21,353 nt of DNA. It comes from Haplomitrium mnioides (taxonomy: Eukaryota > Marchantiophyta > Haplomitriopsida > Calobryales). The notes under the pieces are model-generated. The model was given only the letters and a program-made list of their open reading frames with translations, was not told the DNA's origin and did no database searches. The position numbers and the translations under genes were made by a program. Each line of letters begins with the position of its first letter. Position 1 is the first letter of the stretch. Of the stretch, positions 1 through 8,170 are shown piece after piece. The stretch lies in the NCBI GenBank assembly GCA_049999725.1, contig JBNGIS010006610.1, forward strand, positions 1 through 21,353, given 5' to 3'.

Positions 1-85
1 AATGTTGCTCGAGAGTTGAATCGTAGTGCCTGCGTTGTGCGTGTCTTGAATCTTGTCTTTATGAAAAAAAAAATTTGTAGAGCCA

Positions 86-100
86 GTCGTGCTGATAACG
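86..100 (-). other. Primer-binding site, anticodon arm of tRNA-Ile suggested
   Basis: Directly next to the LTR edge, the plus strand reads GTCGTGCTGATAACG. From memory of the tRNA family, eukaryotic tRNA-Ile(AAU) has GTCGTGCTAATAACG or a close variant in its anticodon arm; the one difference falls on wobble base 34, which is inosine in the mature tRNA and pairs with the C present in the element's plus-sense RNA. This would be half-tRNA priming, as known for Drosophila copia, and not the usual plant PBS to the 3' end of initiator tRNA-Met. The position is read from sequence; the tRNA identity is inferred. Confidence 0.55.
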
Positions 101-245
101 TGTTATCGTAGATATGAGACACACAGCAAGTCAGGCAGCGCCGCACTTCTTCATTCCATAGAATCCATACATAGAGAGAGACGATTGTATGTAGCCCCAT
201 CTATATATAGGGTATAGATAGGGTTAGTCCTATAGTCCTATAACA
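101..245 (-). repeat. LTR of copia element D (145 bp)
   Basis: On the minus strand it starts TGTTATAGGACT and ends TACGATAACA, giving matched TGTTAT/ATAACA termini. Position 245 is the outer edge and 101 the edge facing the internal region, so this is the 5' LTR. It carries a TATA-like box and a short TC-rich stretch downstream of it (GAGAGAGA on plus near 174-181), in the position where B has a long (AG)n run. Confidence 0.72.
201..210 (-). promoter_or_regulatory. TATA-like box in the LTR of element D
   Basis: CTATATATAG lies about 35 bases inside the 5' edge of the minus-strand LTR. The same decamer occurs at 17034-17043 in the LTR of copia B, about 23 bases from its edge. It is itself palindromic, so strand is assigned from the LTR orientation. 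Confidence 0.5.
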
Positions 246-290
246 AGATCTGCTATGCAGCCCGATTAGTCCCTGGTTCTGAAGATAGAC

Positions 291-461
291 ATGTCAGGAG
301 AAAGAAACCCAGTAACCATAGATCCAATGGAGGAGGTGAGATATTTGAAAAGGAAAGAACGTTGCATATCTGCCCTCAATGCAATTTAGATGGCAGAGGA
401 GGTCCGTTGGAACAAAAGAGAGACTAACTGTAAAGCTGGACTAGTAAGAAGGAAGAAGAAG
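291..461 (+). pseudogene. Coding-like first exon of a decayed gene (unknown)
   Basis: An ATG at 291 opens a frame beginning MSGERNPVTIDPMEEVRYL, rich in charged residues, with one TAG (387-389) and a TAA at 462-464. Its composition (many Lys, Arg and Glu, and a basic tail RRKKK) is protein-like, but no domain is recognised. It lies upstream of, and on the same strand as, the coding remnants at 1138-2028 and 2931-4011, and could be the 5' exon of the same gene; nothing in the sequence proves the link. The start lies 45 bases from the LTR of element D, which faces the other way. Confidence 0.3.
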
Positions 462-464
462 TAA

Positions 465-1137
465 AAAAAAAAAGGGTGTTATTCAGAATAGCTTAGCATG
501 TGAAGTGTAGTGAATGAAGTCATTGGTGATTAAGTGAGGAGATGAATGTAGAGTAGGCAAGGATGGTTGAATGGTGATTAGCAAACTAAGTGGCGAGTAA
601 TGGTCTACAAAAGAAGCAGTACCAATTGTAAAAGGTTAGTGGTGAAGTGTTCAACCTATTTTGAGGACTCAATTTGGTTGGCTCCCTTCTCGAGGTGGTT
701 CGCTAGCTGGTGGCTAAGGTAAACAAAACAGTTTATGTGTGTATGTTTCGTGCGCGTGAGTATTATGTTTGTTGTCTTCGATTCTTTATGACTTTTTGTG
801 GAGTATATTGGTGAGGTATTAGTATAGTCACCCTGTGATGAGTGGTTAGTTTGTGTTTGAACATACATGAGAGGTTCAAGGAATTGTCATATCCCTGGAG
901 TCCGAGTGGGGATCAGAGTTTCAGAAGTGATGGTTGGGGTGCAATGATCTGAGGATCTAAGTAGATTTTGTATTGGTTATCTTCAAACATACTCATGAGT
1001 AAAGTGCTATTTCAGAATTTGTGAATGCAAGTATGTTGGATGTTATCCTTTCCAAAATACAACATCTAAAATCAGACGCATTTGAATTATTTCAATTATG
1101 TTATGAGATACTATTCCTAAACCAAAAGACCAGCCCG
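465..1137. other. No recognisable gene (putative intron or spacer)
   Basis: Purine-rich on the plus strand at first (GAAG and GTGA runs), then mixed sequence. Short open frames here have no recognisable motif. A pyrimidine-rich stretch ending TTTGCAG at about 1158 could be a splice acceptor if the flanking coding remnants belong to one gene. Confidence 0.4.
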
Positions 1138-2028
1138 CATGCCATATGTTGTTTGCAGGTCCTAAGCCGATCTTGGGGGAAAGAAGCACCCTCACGATCC
1201 TTTGCGTCTTGGTGGAATTCACTACCACCACGACCAAGTGTAACCCTAAATAGCCCGATCAGCGGGAGTCTTTACCTTGTCCCAACCCGGTGACTTAGAC
1301 CCAGAAGTTAGGCATTACTATATTACAACCAAACCAATCCGATCCAAAGTCAGGGCTCCTCCCCCTATGCCCTGAACCTCAAGACCTAATAGTCGCTCTG
1401 CAATTGTTATGTCTACGTGGGGCTCACACCAAAAGAGGTCCACATTTTGGCTACCGATGACAATTACGACCAGAGATACAGGCTTGAAATGACCTCTATT
1501 CAAAAGGTCAAGTATTAGCATCAGAGATTTGTGGAGAGTGGGATGGTTTCATCCCAAAAATTAAAAAGAAAGCTAGTTCTAGAGACCTTGGAGATCAAAC
1601 CCAAGTCAACTCTTGAGAAGACAATCACCTCTCAAGACAACTGGTTCCAACTAGCGTTCCGAAGTGGCGAGCTCTGGGATTTACAACAGAGCATATTTTC
1701 AATGTGGGAGAAAAATACAGTGAAAGGCAAGAAGCCTAAGGCCAATGGGTTGTTGAGAATAGAAGACATGAAGTGGACGCCTTGGAGGTACCTTCAGGGT
1801 CTTCTTGATGAAGTGAAGATTTTTGTTTTGAAGCGGGTGGAAGCTAGAGAGCTTTCAATGGACAAGATGTCTCGAGAGGCAGAGAGACACAAAGTTTTGG
1901 TGGTAATGGTGAAACGTTTTTGTTTTGAGGTGTACTGCAGCACATTGCAGGAGGCAAGAGAGAAGTACCCTCTTCATACTAAAGAGTTCAAGATGGCCTT
2001 GTTTTATTCAAGCTTCGAGAAGCTTTTG
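1138..2028 (+). pseudogene. Decayed coding region upstream of the methyltransferase-like part
   Basis: Two coding-like frames follow each other. Frame 3 from about 1138 to 1415 reads as protein with a few stops (for example GDLDPEVRHYYITTKPIRSK). Near 1415 the reading moves to frame 1 (YVGLTPKEVHILATDDNYDQ), with a TAG at about 1516, and then stays open from 1531 to 2028 (for example DNWFQLAFRSGELWDLQQSI). The frame change indicates an indel. The last frame runs into a perfect GTAAGT at 2029-2034, which looks like a splice donor. The protein family is not recognised; the sequence is Lys- and Glu-rich with no membrane segment. Same strand and spacing suggest it is part of one gene with 2931-4011, by inference. 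Confidence 0.45.
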
Positions 2029-2034
2029 GTAAGT
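2029..2034 (+). other. Putative splice donor GTAAGT
   Basis: A consensus plant 5' splice site directly after the coding-like frame ending FEKLL. The intron would contain the whole 24-bp array. A matching acceptor is not certain; TTGTACAAG near 2729-2737 is one candidate. Confidence 0.35.
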
Positions 2035-2121
2035 TCTTCGTTTTACACCACATTCATTTCTTTGTATTTGCATTGAAGTTTTTGTAACTTGTCCTTTGTT
2101 TAAGAAAAAAATTTTAGCGTC

Positions 2122-2672
2122 CATGCAAGGATGGTTATCGAAGTCTATGCGCGCATGGACTTCAAAGTCAATTTCTCGCTTGGACTTCGAAGTCCAAGCG
2201 CGCTTGGACTTTGAAGTCCTCGCACGAATGGACTTTGATCTCCATGCGCACATGGACTTTGCAGTTCAAGTGCGCTTTGACTTTTAAAGTCTTTGCTCCC
2301 TTGAACACCAAAGTCCATGCGCGCATGGACTTCGCATGTCCTTGTAAGTAAGGTGAAGTCAATGCGCACATGGATTTCAATGTCCCTATAAGCAAGGACG
2401 TTGAAGTCCCTGCGCGCAAGGACTTCGCAGTCCATGCGTGCATGGACTTCGTAGTCCTTATGAGCTTGGACAGCAAAATCCATGCGCACATAGACATCGA
2501 AGTCCATGCATACATGGACTTCGCTGTCCTTGCGCGTTGGAACATCGAAGTCCATGCACACTTAGACTTTGATATCTATGCGCGCATGAACTTTGCTATT
2601 CCTGCATGCTTGGACTGCATAGTCCATGCGCACATGGAATTCAATGTCCATACGCGCATGGAAGTCAGTGTC
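2122..2672. repeat. 24-bp tandem array made of two palindromes per unit (23 units)
   Basis: I count 23 head-to-tail units: 19 of 24 bp, three of 25 and one of 20. The consensus is CATGCGCGCATG followed by GACTTCGAAGTC, each half a perfect 12-bp palindrome. The tandem consensus is therefore identical to its reverse complement. Since 24 is 8 codons, each frame repeats one octapeptide: HARMDFEV, MRAWTSKS or CAHGLRSP, the same three on both strands. This explains the long overlapping open frames on both strands (2145-2561 and 2168-2545 minus, 2370-2762 plus), which I do not call genes. Units differ from each other mainly by substitution. The array lies just after the GTAAGT at 2029, so probably in an intron. 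Confidence 0.95.
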
Positions 2673-2930
2673 GTTCTCTTCCTTAAAATGTTTTTTTATC
2701 TCTCCATAATGTTTTCTATTTTGTTTTTGTACAAGAGGACAAAACTTTTAAACGGCAGCTAGCAAAAAAATTGACAGCAGCTGCAAAAGGTCGAAAAAAA
2801 TCAGGGGTCGAAGAAGCCCTTGAAGATCAAGACTAGCCTCCCACCTTAGTCTCATATCCTCTTGCTTTTCTTCTCCACTACCAAAAGGCTAGAGAGTGGA
2901 AAACATGAAAGCAAAGCGGTGCTGTATCTC

Positions 2931-4011
2931 TTACAACTCAAGGAGTTGTGAGAGATGAGGAAGAAGATTTAATGTCCTATGTCGATGGTCTTAATGTGGT
3001 GTTTTACCAAGTCCACGGAGAGGCCAACACTTGACAATTGAAGAGCCTTGTGAAAGCTAGATGTTTCACTTTCATTATTGCTGATATTCCTTACGGTTAC
3101 AACCTTAAGGAATGTAAGCATGATGACTCTGAACCCTTTTAAAAAGATGGCATTTTCGACATGGTATCATCTTTTGCAGCACTTACAACTTCGGACTTTT
3201 GGTCTTTTTTTACTATTCATTTATTGCAGCAATTTGGCATCGTTGAGATTGCCCTCTCAGAAGTTTGTTGTGCAATTGACCACAACATCTGGTAAGTCGT
3301 TCTTTGATTTTCTTGTTTTTGATTTCTCTTTTTTTTTTACTTCTTCTACATTTTGGTTGCAATAGTTGATTTCTTTGTTTTTCTTTTTGCAAGGACAAAA
3401 GTAACATTCATCATTCTGATGGTCCTTGAATTGCACATGCCCACGAATATTGGACTATGGGCTATTGGACTAAAGAATGTAAGAGGAGCATGAGGCTCTT
3501 TAATTTGCAGCTTGCTTCTTCGACCGGACTTCCTCGATAGATTATGCATAGTGTTTTTAGTTGTCCTATAGTTTCTGCAAAACTTAAACATCCAAGAGAT
3601 GATGCTCTTGTCAATGTTTATCAGAAGCCATAGGCTCTTTATAATTTTTTCATTGACTATTTATTAACAGAGCAGAATTGGATCCTAGATCTCTGCTTTG
3701 GGTCTGGCACAAGGTTTGTCAATGCTTTAAAGCTGATGCGAAACTGCATTGCCGTGGAATATGATAGATGCCAGTATATCTACATTCCTCATAGGGTTTT
3801 GACGATGGGTTCCTTACCATCCGATGTGATTGAGTCACAGATCGTTTATGCATGCCACAAAGAACTTGTTTCTCTTGATACTACAAGTGCTTCTGGTGAC
3901 TCTATTGCAATATCTGGGACTAGAAAGTCTCGCCAAGACCATCTAGTAGCTACAGATGCTCAGCCTTTGGATTTAGATGAGACGGTTCCTCCCGAAGAGG
4001 ATAGAGTTTGA
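2931..4011 (+). pseudogene. Decayed amino-DNA methyltransferase-like gene (beta-class motif order)
   Basis: The first part, in frame 2 (about 2931-3291), reads RCFTFIIADIPYGYNLKECK; DIPYG (3083-3097) fits catalytic motif IV, (D/N/S)PP(Y/F), of N6-adenine or N4-cytosine methyltransferases. The second part, in frame 1 (3394-4011), has a motif-X-like YQKP..LYNFFIDYL, then NWILDLCFGSGT (motif I, SAM binding, 3688-3711) and IAVEYDRCQ (motif II-like acidic residue). The order IV-X-I matches the beta class. It is not a C5-cytosine enzyme: no PC catalytic pair is seen. Stops interrupt at 3032, 3140, 3427, 3538 and 3631, so it cannot make a full protein. The end at 4011 is a TGA after an acidic tail (PLDLDETVPPEEDRV). 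The two parts are separated by a probable intron at 3292-3393. Host gene, captured gene or mobile-element gene cannot be told apart here. Confidence 0.6.
3292..3393 (+). other. Putative intron in the methyltransferase-like pseudogene
   Basis: It starts GTAAGT at 3292, is T-rich (TTTTTTTTTAC, TTTCTTTTTGC) and ends TTGCAAG at 3393. Joining exactly at 3393 leaves the downstream part one base out of frame; the next AG (exon from 3402) keeps the frame, so either that acceptor is used or a small indel has occurred. Confidence 0.5.
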
Positions 4012-4138
4012 GGATCTGTTTGAACAATTTGAATTATTAATGAAGTTTATTTTTTCCAAAGTTTCTTTTACCAAAGTTTCATCTTGTTGCTCTCTCAATC
4101 CATTTCAAGTCTTTTCATCACGATTTAGTTTGGTGTAC

Positions 4139-4300
4139 CTAAGAATGGTTTGAGTCAACTGTTAGTCTAAGAATGGTTTGAAGCCAATTGCTAATCTCAG
4201 GATGATTTGGAGTCAATTGCTAATCAAGGAATGGTTTGGAGTCCTTGTGCACCTAGGCTTGGAGTTCCTGTGCACATGGGCTTGGAGTTCCTACGCATAT
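4139..4300 (+). repeat. Degenerate 28-29-bp then 23-bp tandem repeats
   Basis: Four units of about 28-29 bp share (A/G)GGATGGTTTGGAGTCAATTG-like sequence, then the unit shortens to 23 bp (GGCTTGGAGTTCCTGTGCAC). It grades into the 36-bp repeats that follow, as if one minisatellite changed unit length along its run. Confidence 0.75.
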
Positions 4301-4340
4301 GAACTCTTGCAATCTTTGGTCGTTCAAGCTAAACGTTCTT

Positions 4341-4576
4341 GTTTAGAGTCTCTATGTGCATTAAGGCTTTCTAGTTCTCGTTAGAAGTCCTACGCACATA
4401 GGCTATCAGGTTATTGTTCAGAGTCTATGCTCGCATAAGCCAAAGGGTTATTGTTCAAAGTCTATGCGTGCATAAGCTCTAGGGTTCTTGTTTAGAATCT
4501 TGGCATGCAATGGCTCTAGGGTTCTAGTTCAAAGTCCATGCATCCATAGCTTTATTGTTCTTGTTCAGAGTCTAAA
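4341..4576 (+). repeat. 36-bp minisatellite with TATGCGTGCATA core, left half
   Basis: Units of about 36-38 bp contain GAGTCTATGCGTGCATAGGC and then CTAGGGTTCTTGTTC. The core is near-palindromic and resembles CATGCGCGCATG of the 24-bp array. The array stops in mid-unit at 4576 where the LTR-like element is inserted, and continues at 6489. Confidence 0.75.
4572..4576. repeat. Target-site duplication CTAAA, left copy
   Basis: Identical to 6489-6493 on the other side of the LTR-like element, and placed inside a minisatellite unit. Confidence 0.75.
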
Positions 4577-4904
4577 TGTCAGCCCTGCCGCTGTGGTGCT
4601 ATGCTGAAAACACAACCCCATGTCACCGCAAGCACCGAAATAAGGGTTTTTGGGATACTTGTTGTGGGAGGGACCAATAATTTGTCGATTTGAGCGGTTT
4701 AGGAGGGTGCTGGGCTGGATTTGGTTCAGGTTTGGGCACCCCTCCTTGGTTTACAGATCACAGCAACTGGTTCAAGTCAAAACAGAGTTTTGGAATTTTC
4801 GAAATCGGCTTTTGCTCCACTTTATTTCGTCTCAACACCTAGTGGAGGTGGCTGGACTTCAGTGCACAGATACAACTCTGCCCCCTACTTAGGACCAGGC
4901 CCAA

Positions 4905-4920
4905 CTCTGTAATTACAGAG
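4905..4920. other. Perfect 16-bp palindrome in the LTR-like element
   Basis: CTCTGTAATTACAGAG is its own reverse complement. It lies in the 3' part of the element, where RNA processing signals of an LTR would be, but no function can be shown. Confidence 0.6.
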
Positions 4921-5163
4921 CTCCAAGAGCTGGAACCTACCCCTAGCTCCCACTCCTAATTACTCGTAAGCTGAAATTGAATACAAAAAAAAAAACAGAA
5001 TTTTGCACTATGCTAATAAACGACAACAGATTTTCTCCAGCAAAGTTCTGGATGTTCTCACAAGCTCTTTCTAACTGTACATACAGAATTCAGAATATCT
5101 ACAGGCTCAATTGTCACACCCCAAAGACAGCAAAACCGAAAGAATTCCTTGTGCGGTGTTACC

Positions 5164-5183
5164 AATTCCCAAAATTGGGAATT
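5164..5183. other. Inverted repeat with 9-bp arms
   Basis: AATTCCCAA and TTGGGAATT are separated by two bases. It lies within the LTR-like element; role unknown. Confidence 0.55.
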
Positions 5184-6488
5184 TTACTTGATCAGAATCT
5201 CCCTTCTTCCGGTCAGTGTTGCCCTTGGCTTGTTGGTGGCTGGAAGTCCTCCCTTGATCTCTCTGGTCTTCCTTGCTGCCCCCACGAGCTGCTCCTGTGC
5301 TGAAAGCAGTCGCGGGTCTTCAGATCCATCGGCTCCTCCACCACTCCCAATCTCCACGTTCCGTCGGCTGCCCTCGATTGCTGGCTGCCCCCTCTACTAA
5401 TGCCACCTTAATTTCTCACACCCATTTAGATGAAAGAGTTTTACTTCTGCTCCACAGAAGGTGTATGTTCTTCTCCCTCACCAGGGAGATGCTCCTCTCG
5501 AACACCGGTCACCCACTCCACCTTGTCGCCGATTCCGCCTCCTTACTCTTCTCATGGGAGCATACCTCACCAGAACTTCTTCTTGGACAAGGGGAAACAG
5601 AGCACCTTTCCGAACTCCCGCAGTAATGGGAACACTAGTAATATACGATATTGGCAAAGCACATACAACACAGAGGAAAGTAGAACATGATACATAGGTT
5701 ACAAAACAGAACAAGGTGAAATGTGCAAGGAAATTGCCAGATAGCTCGCGTGGCCCCTCCTGGTCAAATTCTCCTCACCATTCTCTCCTTAGCCGATTTT
5801 TTTTGTCGCTCCTTCCACGCGCCCTCTCAGTCTTTCTTCTGAACCCTCCCTGCATTTCTCCAATTGTGCATCTAGCACACGCATCTTGGCTATCTCCACC
5901 TGCCAGTTCCCTCTTGAGTTTCCGACCCCTTCTTGAATTTTCTCCTTGGGGCTGCCTTGTGCGATGCTGAATCGTGCTCCAAATGCGTGTTGGCTGCAAG
6001 GTAAGAGGAAAAGAAAGAAAGGAAAGATGGAAAAATAGGAAAGAATTGGAATAGATAAGAGCAGACAAATTAGCTTATAACATAACAAAGTACAATAGAA
6101 AAAATTGCTAAAATAAAATATTAATATTATACTATACTATACTCGCCGAAGACACAAAGTAAACAGAACACATATGACATATTAGACAGGGGAAAACGAC
6201 AGATAAGAATACAAAAGGAAAGCAATTTGCAAGTTGAGGGTGAAGCCCCTTCGCTCCAATTCTTGTTGATGACCTCCCGAGTGGTTTCTCTTCCCTACGT
6301 TGAAATGAGACAACTCTCTCATGGTCAGAACCAATCTGCTTTCTTCACACTTTGGACGACTCCTTAAATTTTTTTGACCCTCCTTGTCCCCCTTGTGCCC
6401 TAGGTTGATTAATCATGGGCACAAATTGTTGCACTAGGCCGGGGTAAACACAAAAAATCGAAAAAACCCAAAAAAAACTCGACCAACA

Positions 6489-6493
6489 CTAAA
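6489..6493. repeat. Target-site duplication CTAAA, right copy
   Basis: Pairs with 4572-4576 and marks the minus-strand 5' edge of the insertion. Confidence 0.75.
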
Positions 6494-6585
6494 CACGCAC
6501 AAGCTTTAGGATTCTCGTTTGGAGTCTATGAATGCATAGGCTTTAGGGTTCTAGTTTGGAGTCTATGCTTGCAATGGATTTTATA
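6489..6585 (+). repeat. 36-bp minisatellite, right half beyond the insertion
   Basis: Units such as GGAGTCTATGAATGCATAGG followed by CTTTAGGGTTCTAGTTT match those at 4341-4576. The partial unit at 6489 completes the partial unit ending at 4576, with CTAAA present at both sides. Confidence 0.75.
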
Positions 6586-7093
6586 GCTAGAACGCTCAAA
6601 GTTTGGTTGAAAGTCCGTACCCAACTAGACATTCACGCTTGCTTATAAATTTTTTTCATAAAAAGATATATATTTTATTTTACTTTTGATGAATCTAGTG
6701 TATTCACAATACTGTGAGGTTTTAATAAAATATTTCAATAACCAAAATGCTTGCTATCTAGTGTGTTTATTATAAAGAATTTTTTCAAATATAATCTCAA
6801 TGTAAAATACGCAATTTGTATTTCTAAAGAATGATTTTCTTTACGAAAAAAGATCACAAACGTAAAATTGTTGTTTTTCAATGCCAAATCACCAAAAAAA
6901 AAATTTTCAACCAACAAGTGAAATAAGAACTCAGAGCGGTTCTTGGTTCAAAGTAGCGGCTGTTTGTTCTCACTTTATGTTATAGAACTGTAAAATTCAA
7001 ATAACAAGAAAAAATTAAAAGTATTCTGCTTTTATAAATCAAAACTTTGTTAGTTTATGATAGTACAAAATCTTTTCGGTTTTCTTTTTTCTT
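6586..7093. other. AT-rich spacer, no gene seen
   Basis: Long A and T runs, no coding-like frame of note. The 5' LTR of copia A would be expected here but no TGTTAGG...CCAACA copy and no primer-binding site could be found, so that element appears truncated at its 5' end. Confidence 0.5.
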
Positions 7094-8170
7094 CAATTCA
7101 GTACAGATCTGCAGCCTAAAGGATGGAAAAAATTAAGCTTCAAGAGTCTAACCATAGATGGGGAGAACTATCTCTCCTAGTTACTTAATGTTGCAACACA
7201 CATTGTTTCCAAGGGATTGGAGACAACTATCCTCACTGATGAGGATATAAATGCTCAGCAAAAAACACAAGCTTTAGTGTTCTTGAGATACCATCTGCTC
7301 GATCCTTTGAAATTACAATACCTAAATGAGAGTAATCCAAGACTCTTATAGGACAGCTTGAAAGAACGGTTTGACCATACTAAGACTAAAGCTAGACATG
7401 GCTAGGTTAATCTGAGGGTTCAAGATTTCACATCCATATCTAAATACAATAGTGAACTCTTCAGAATTATCAGTCAATTAACTTTATGTGGTCAGCCAGT
7501 TTCAGAAGAGGAGTAGATAGAAAGGACTTTATCGACTTTTCATCCTTCAAACATGATCCTATTTGCATAGTACAGGAATATGAATTTCAGAAGGTATTCT
7601 GAATTGATTGCATGTCTCCTACTAGCAGAAAAGCACCAGGATTTGTTATTGAAGAACTCTAAGACAAGATCTTTTGGGACTCTGCCTATTACTCAGTCAC
7701 CTGAAGTGCATTTCAATAAACCAACAAGTAATAGAGGACAACCAAGACAGAGAGTCAGATTTGGTTCTAATAGACAGACCTCAAATAGAGAAAAAGCCCC
7801 AATGACTGGTGTGTATAATAAGCAATTTAGGGGAAGAGGCAGAGGTAGGGGATCTGCTGGAAAATTTTACCCAAGGGGACAAAGAGGTGCAAGACCTCAA
7901 AACAGAGGAAGAAACATGCCCTCTTCCAACAATACAAGAGGCTCACTAAGATGAACCAGATGTGGTACTATGGGCCATGTTTAGAAAATATGTAGAATAC
8001 CAACACATCTGGTGGCACTATATGCACAAGACCAGAGTAAACAGAACAATATAGAGAACCATGGTGTGTTCCTAGAACAAACTGATACTTTAAGTGACTA
8101 TATTTATAAAGATGATCTGGCTGATGGACCTCTACTACTATCATTGTGCACTACACCACCATCTCAGCCT
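7094..8170 (+). pseudogene. Copia gag remnant with broken zinc knuckle
   Basis: One frame runs through the region with about seven stops. It starts QFSTDLQPKGWKKL, has the copia gag helical region (ISKYNSELFRIISQLTLCG) and a basic, RG-rich segment (RGRGRGRGSAGKFYPRGQRG, about 7828-7890), typical of nucleic-acid-binding nucleocapsid. The CX2CX4HX4C knuckle is recognisable as TRCGTMGHV.KIC, but a TGA (7952-7954) sits at the first Cys position and a TAG at the aromatic position. The following HLVALY matches the usual post-knuckle segment of copia gag. No protease Asp motif (DSG) was found after it. No start codon is assigned because the 5' end is missing. Confidence 0.75.

Larger units (their letters stand above)
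1..245 (-). mobile_element. Copia element D, 5' end only (LTR plus leader)
   Basis: Read on the minus strand this is an LTR (245 down to 101), a primer-binding site touching it (100 down to 86), and about 85 bases of untranslated leader running off the left edge. The LTR resembles that of copia B (16924-17066): both begin TGTTATAG, are 143-145 bp long, have a CTATATATAG box at a similar place and end in AACA. The five bases outside the LTR (246-250, AGATC) should be one copy of the target duplication; the other would lie beyond the window. No coding part of the element is present here. Assignment to copia rests on the likeness to B, whose pol is visible. Confidence 0.7.
4577..6488 (-). mobile_element. 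1912-bp LTR-like insertion with CTAAA target duplication
   Basis: On the minus strand it begins TGTTGGTCGAG and ends GGGCTGACA, and is flanked by CTAAA at 4572-4576 and 6489-6493. Five-base duplications and TG...CA ends fit an LTR retrotransposon, most simply a solo long LTR. No gag or pol motifs were found on either strand; the C-rich middle has many overlapping open frames without domain signal. A diverged relative in the opposite orientation begins at 16144: blocks near 6488-6225 and 5630-5560 match 16144-16410 and 16440-16492. It interrupts the 36-bp minisatellite. It could also be a short non-autonomous element; a solo LTR is preferred because no internal repeat of the ends was seen. Confidence 0.7.

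Noticed and set aside
86-100. A tRNA-Ile gene fragment
   Set aside because: Only the anticodon-arm stretch matches and it abuts an LTR edge exactly, as a primer-binding site would; no D arm, T arm or acceptor stem is present.
656-868. Minus-strand frame of 70 residues
   Set aside because: Low-complexity Thr/Ser/His composition and no motif; no support beyond being open.
1043-1521. Minus-strand open frames of 64 and 67 residues
   Set aside because: They oppose the plus-strand frames, which continue into longer coding-like sequence; valine-rich runs come from antisense of Thr/Pro codons.
2122-2672. CRISPR-like array
   Set aside because: No unique spacers between conserved repeats; units are contiguous, and the surroundings are plant nuclear retrotransposons.
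2145-2762. Long overlapping open frames on both strands (125-138 residues)
   Set aside because: They are the direct outcome of the 24-bp palindromic repeat, which leaves all frames open; no start context, no domain, and the same octapeptides on both strands.
4650-5714. Several overlapping open frames of 60-117 residues
   Set aside because: All lie in the LTR-like element, overlap each other in different frames, and show Ser/Pro/Leu-rich composition expected from C-rich noncoding sequence.
5716-6088. Hydrophobic or Arg-rich open frames on both strands
   Set aside because: Shadows of each other in the same LTR-like element; no conserved motif.
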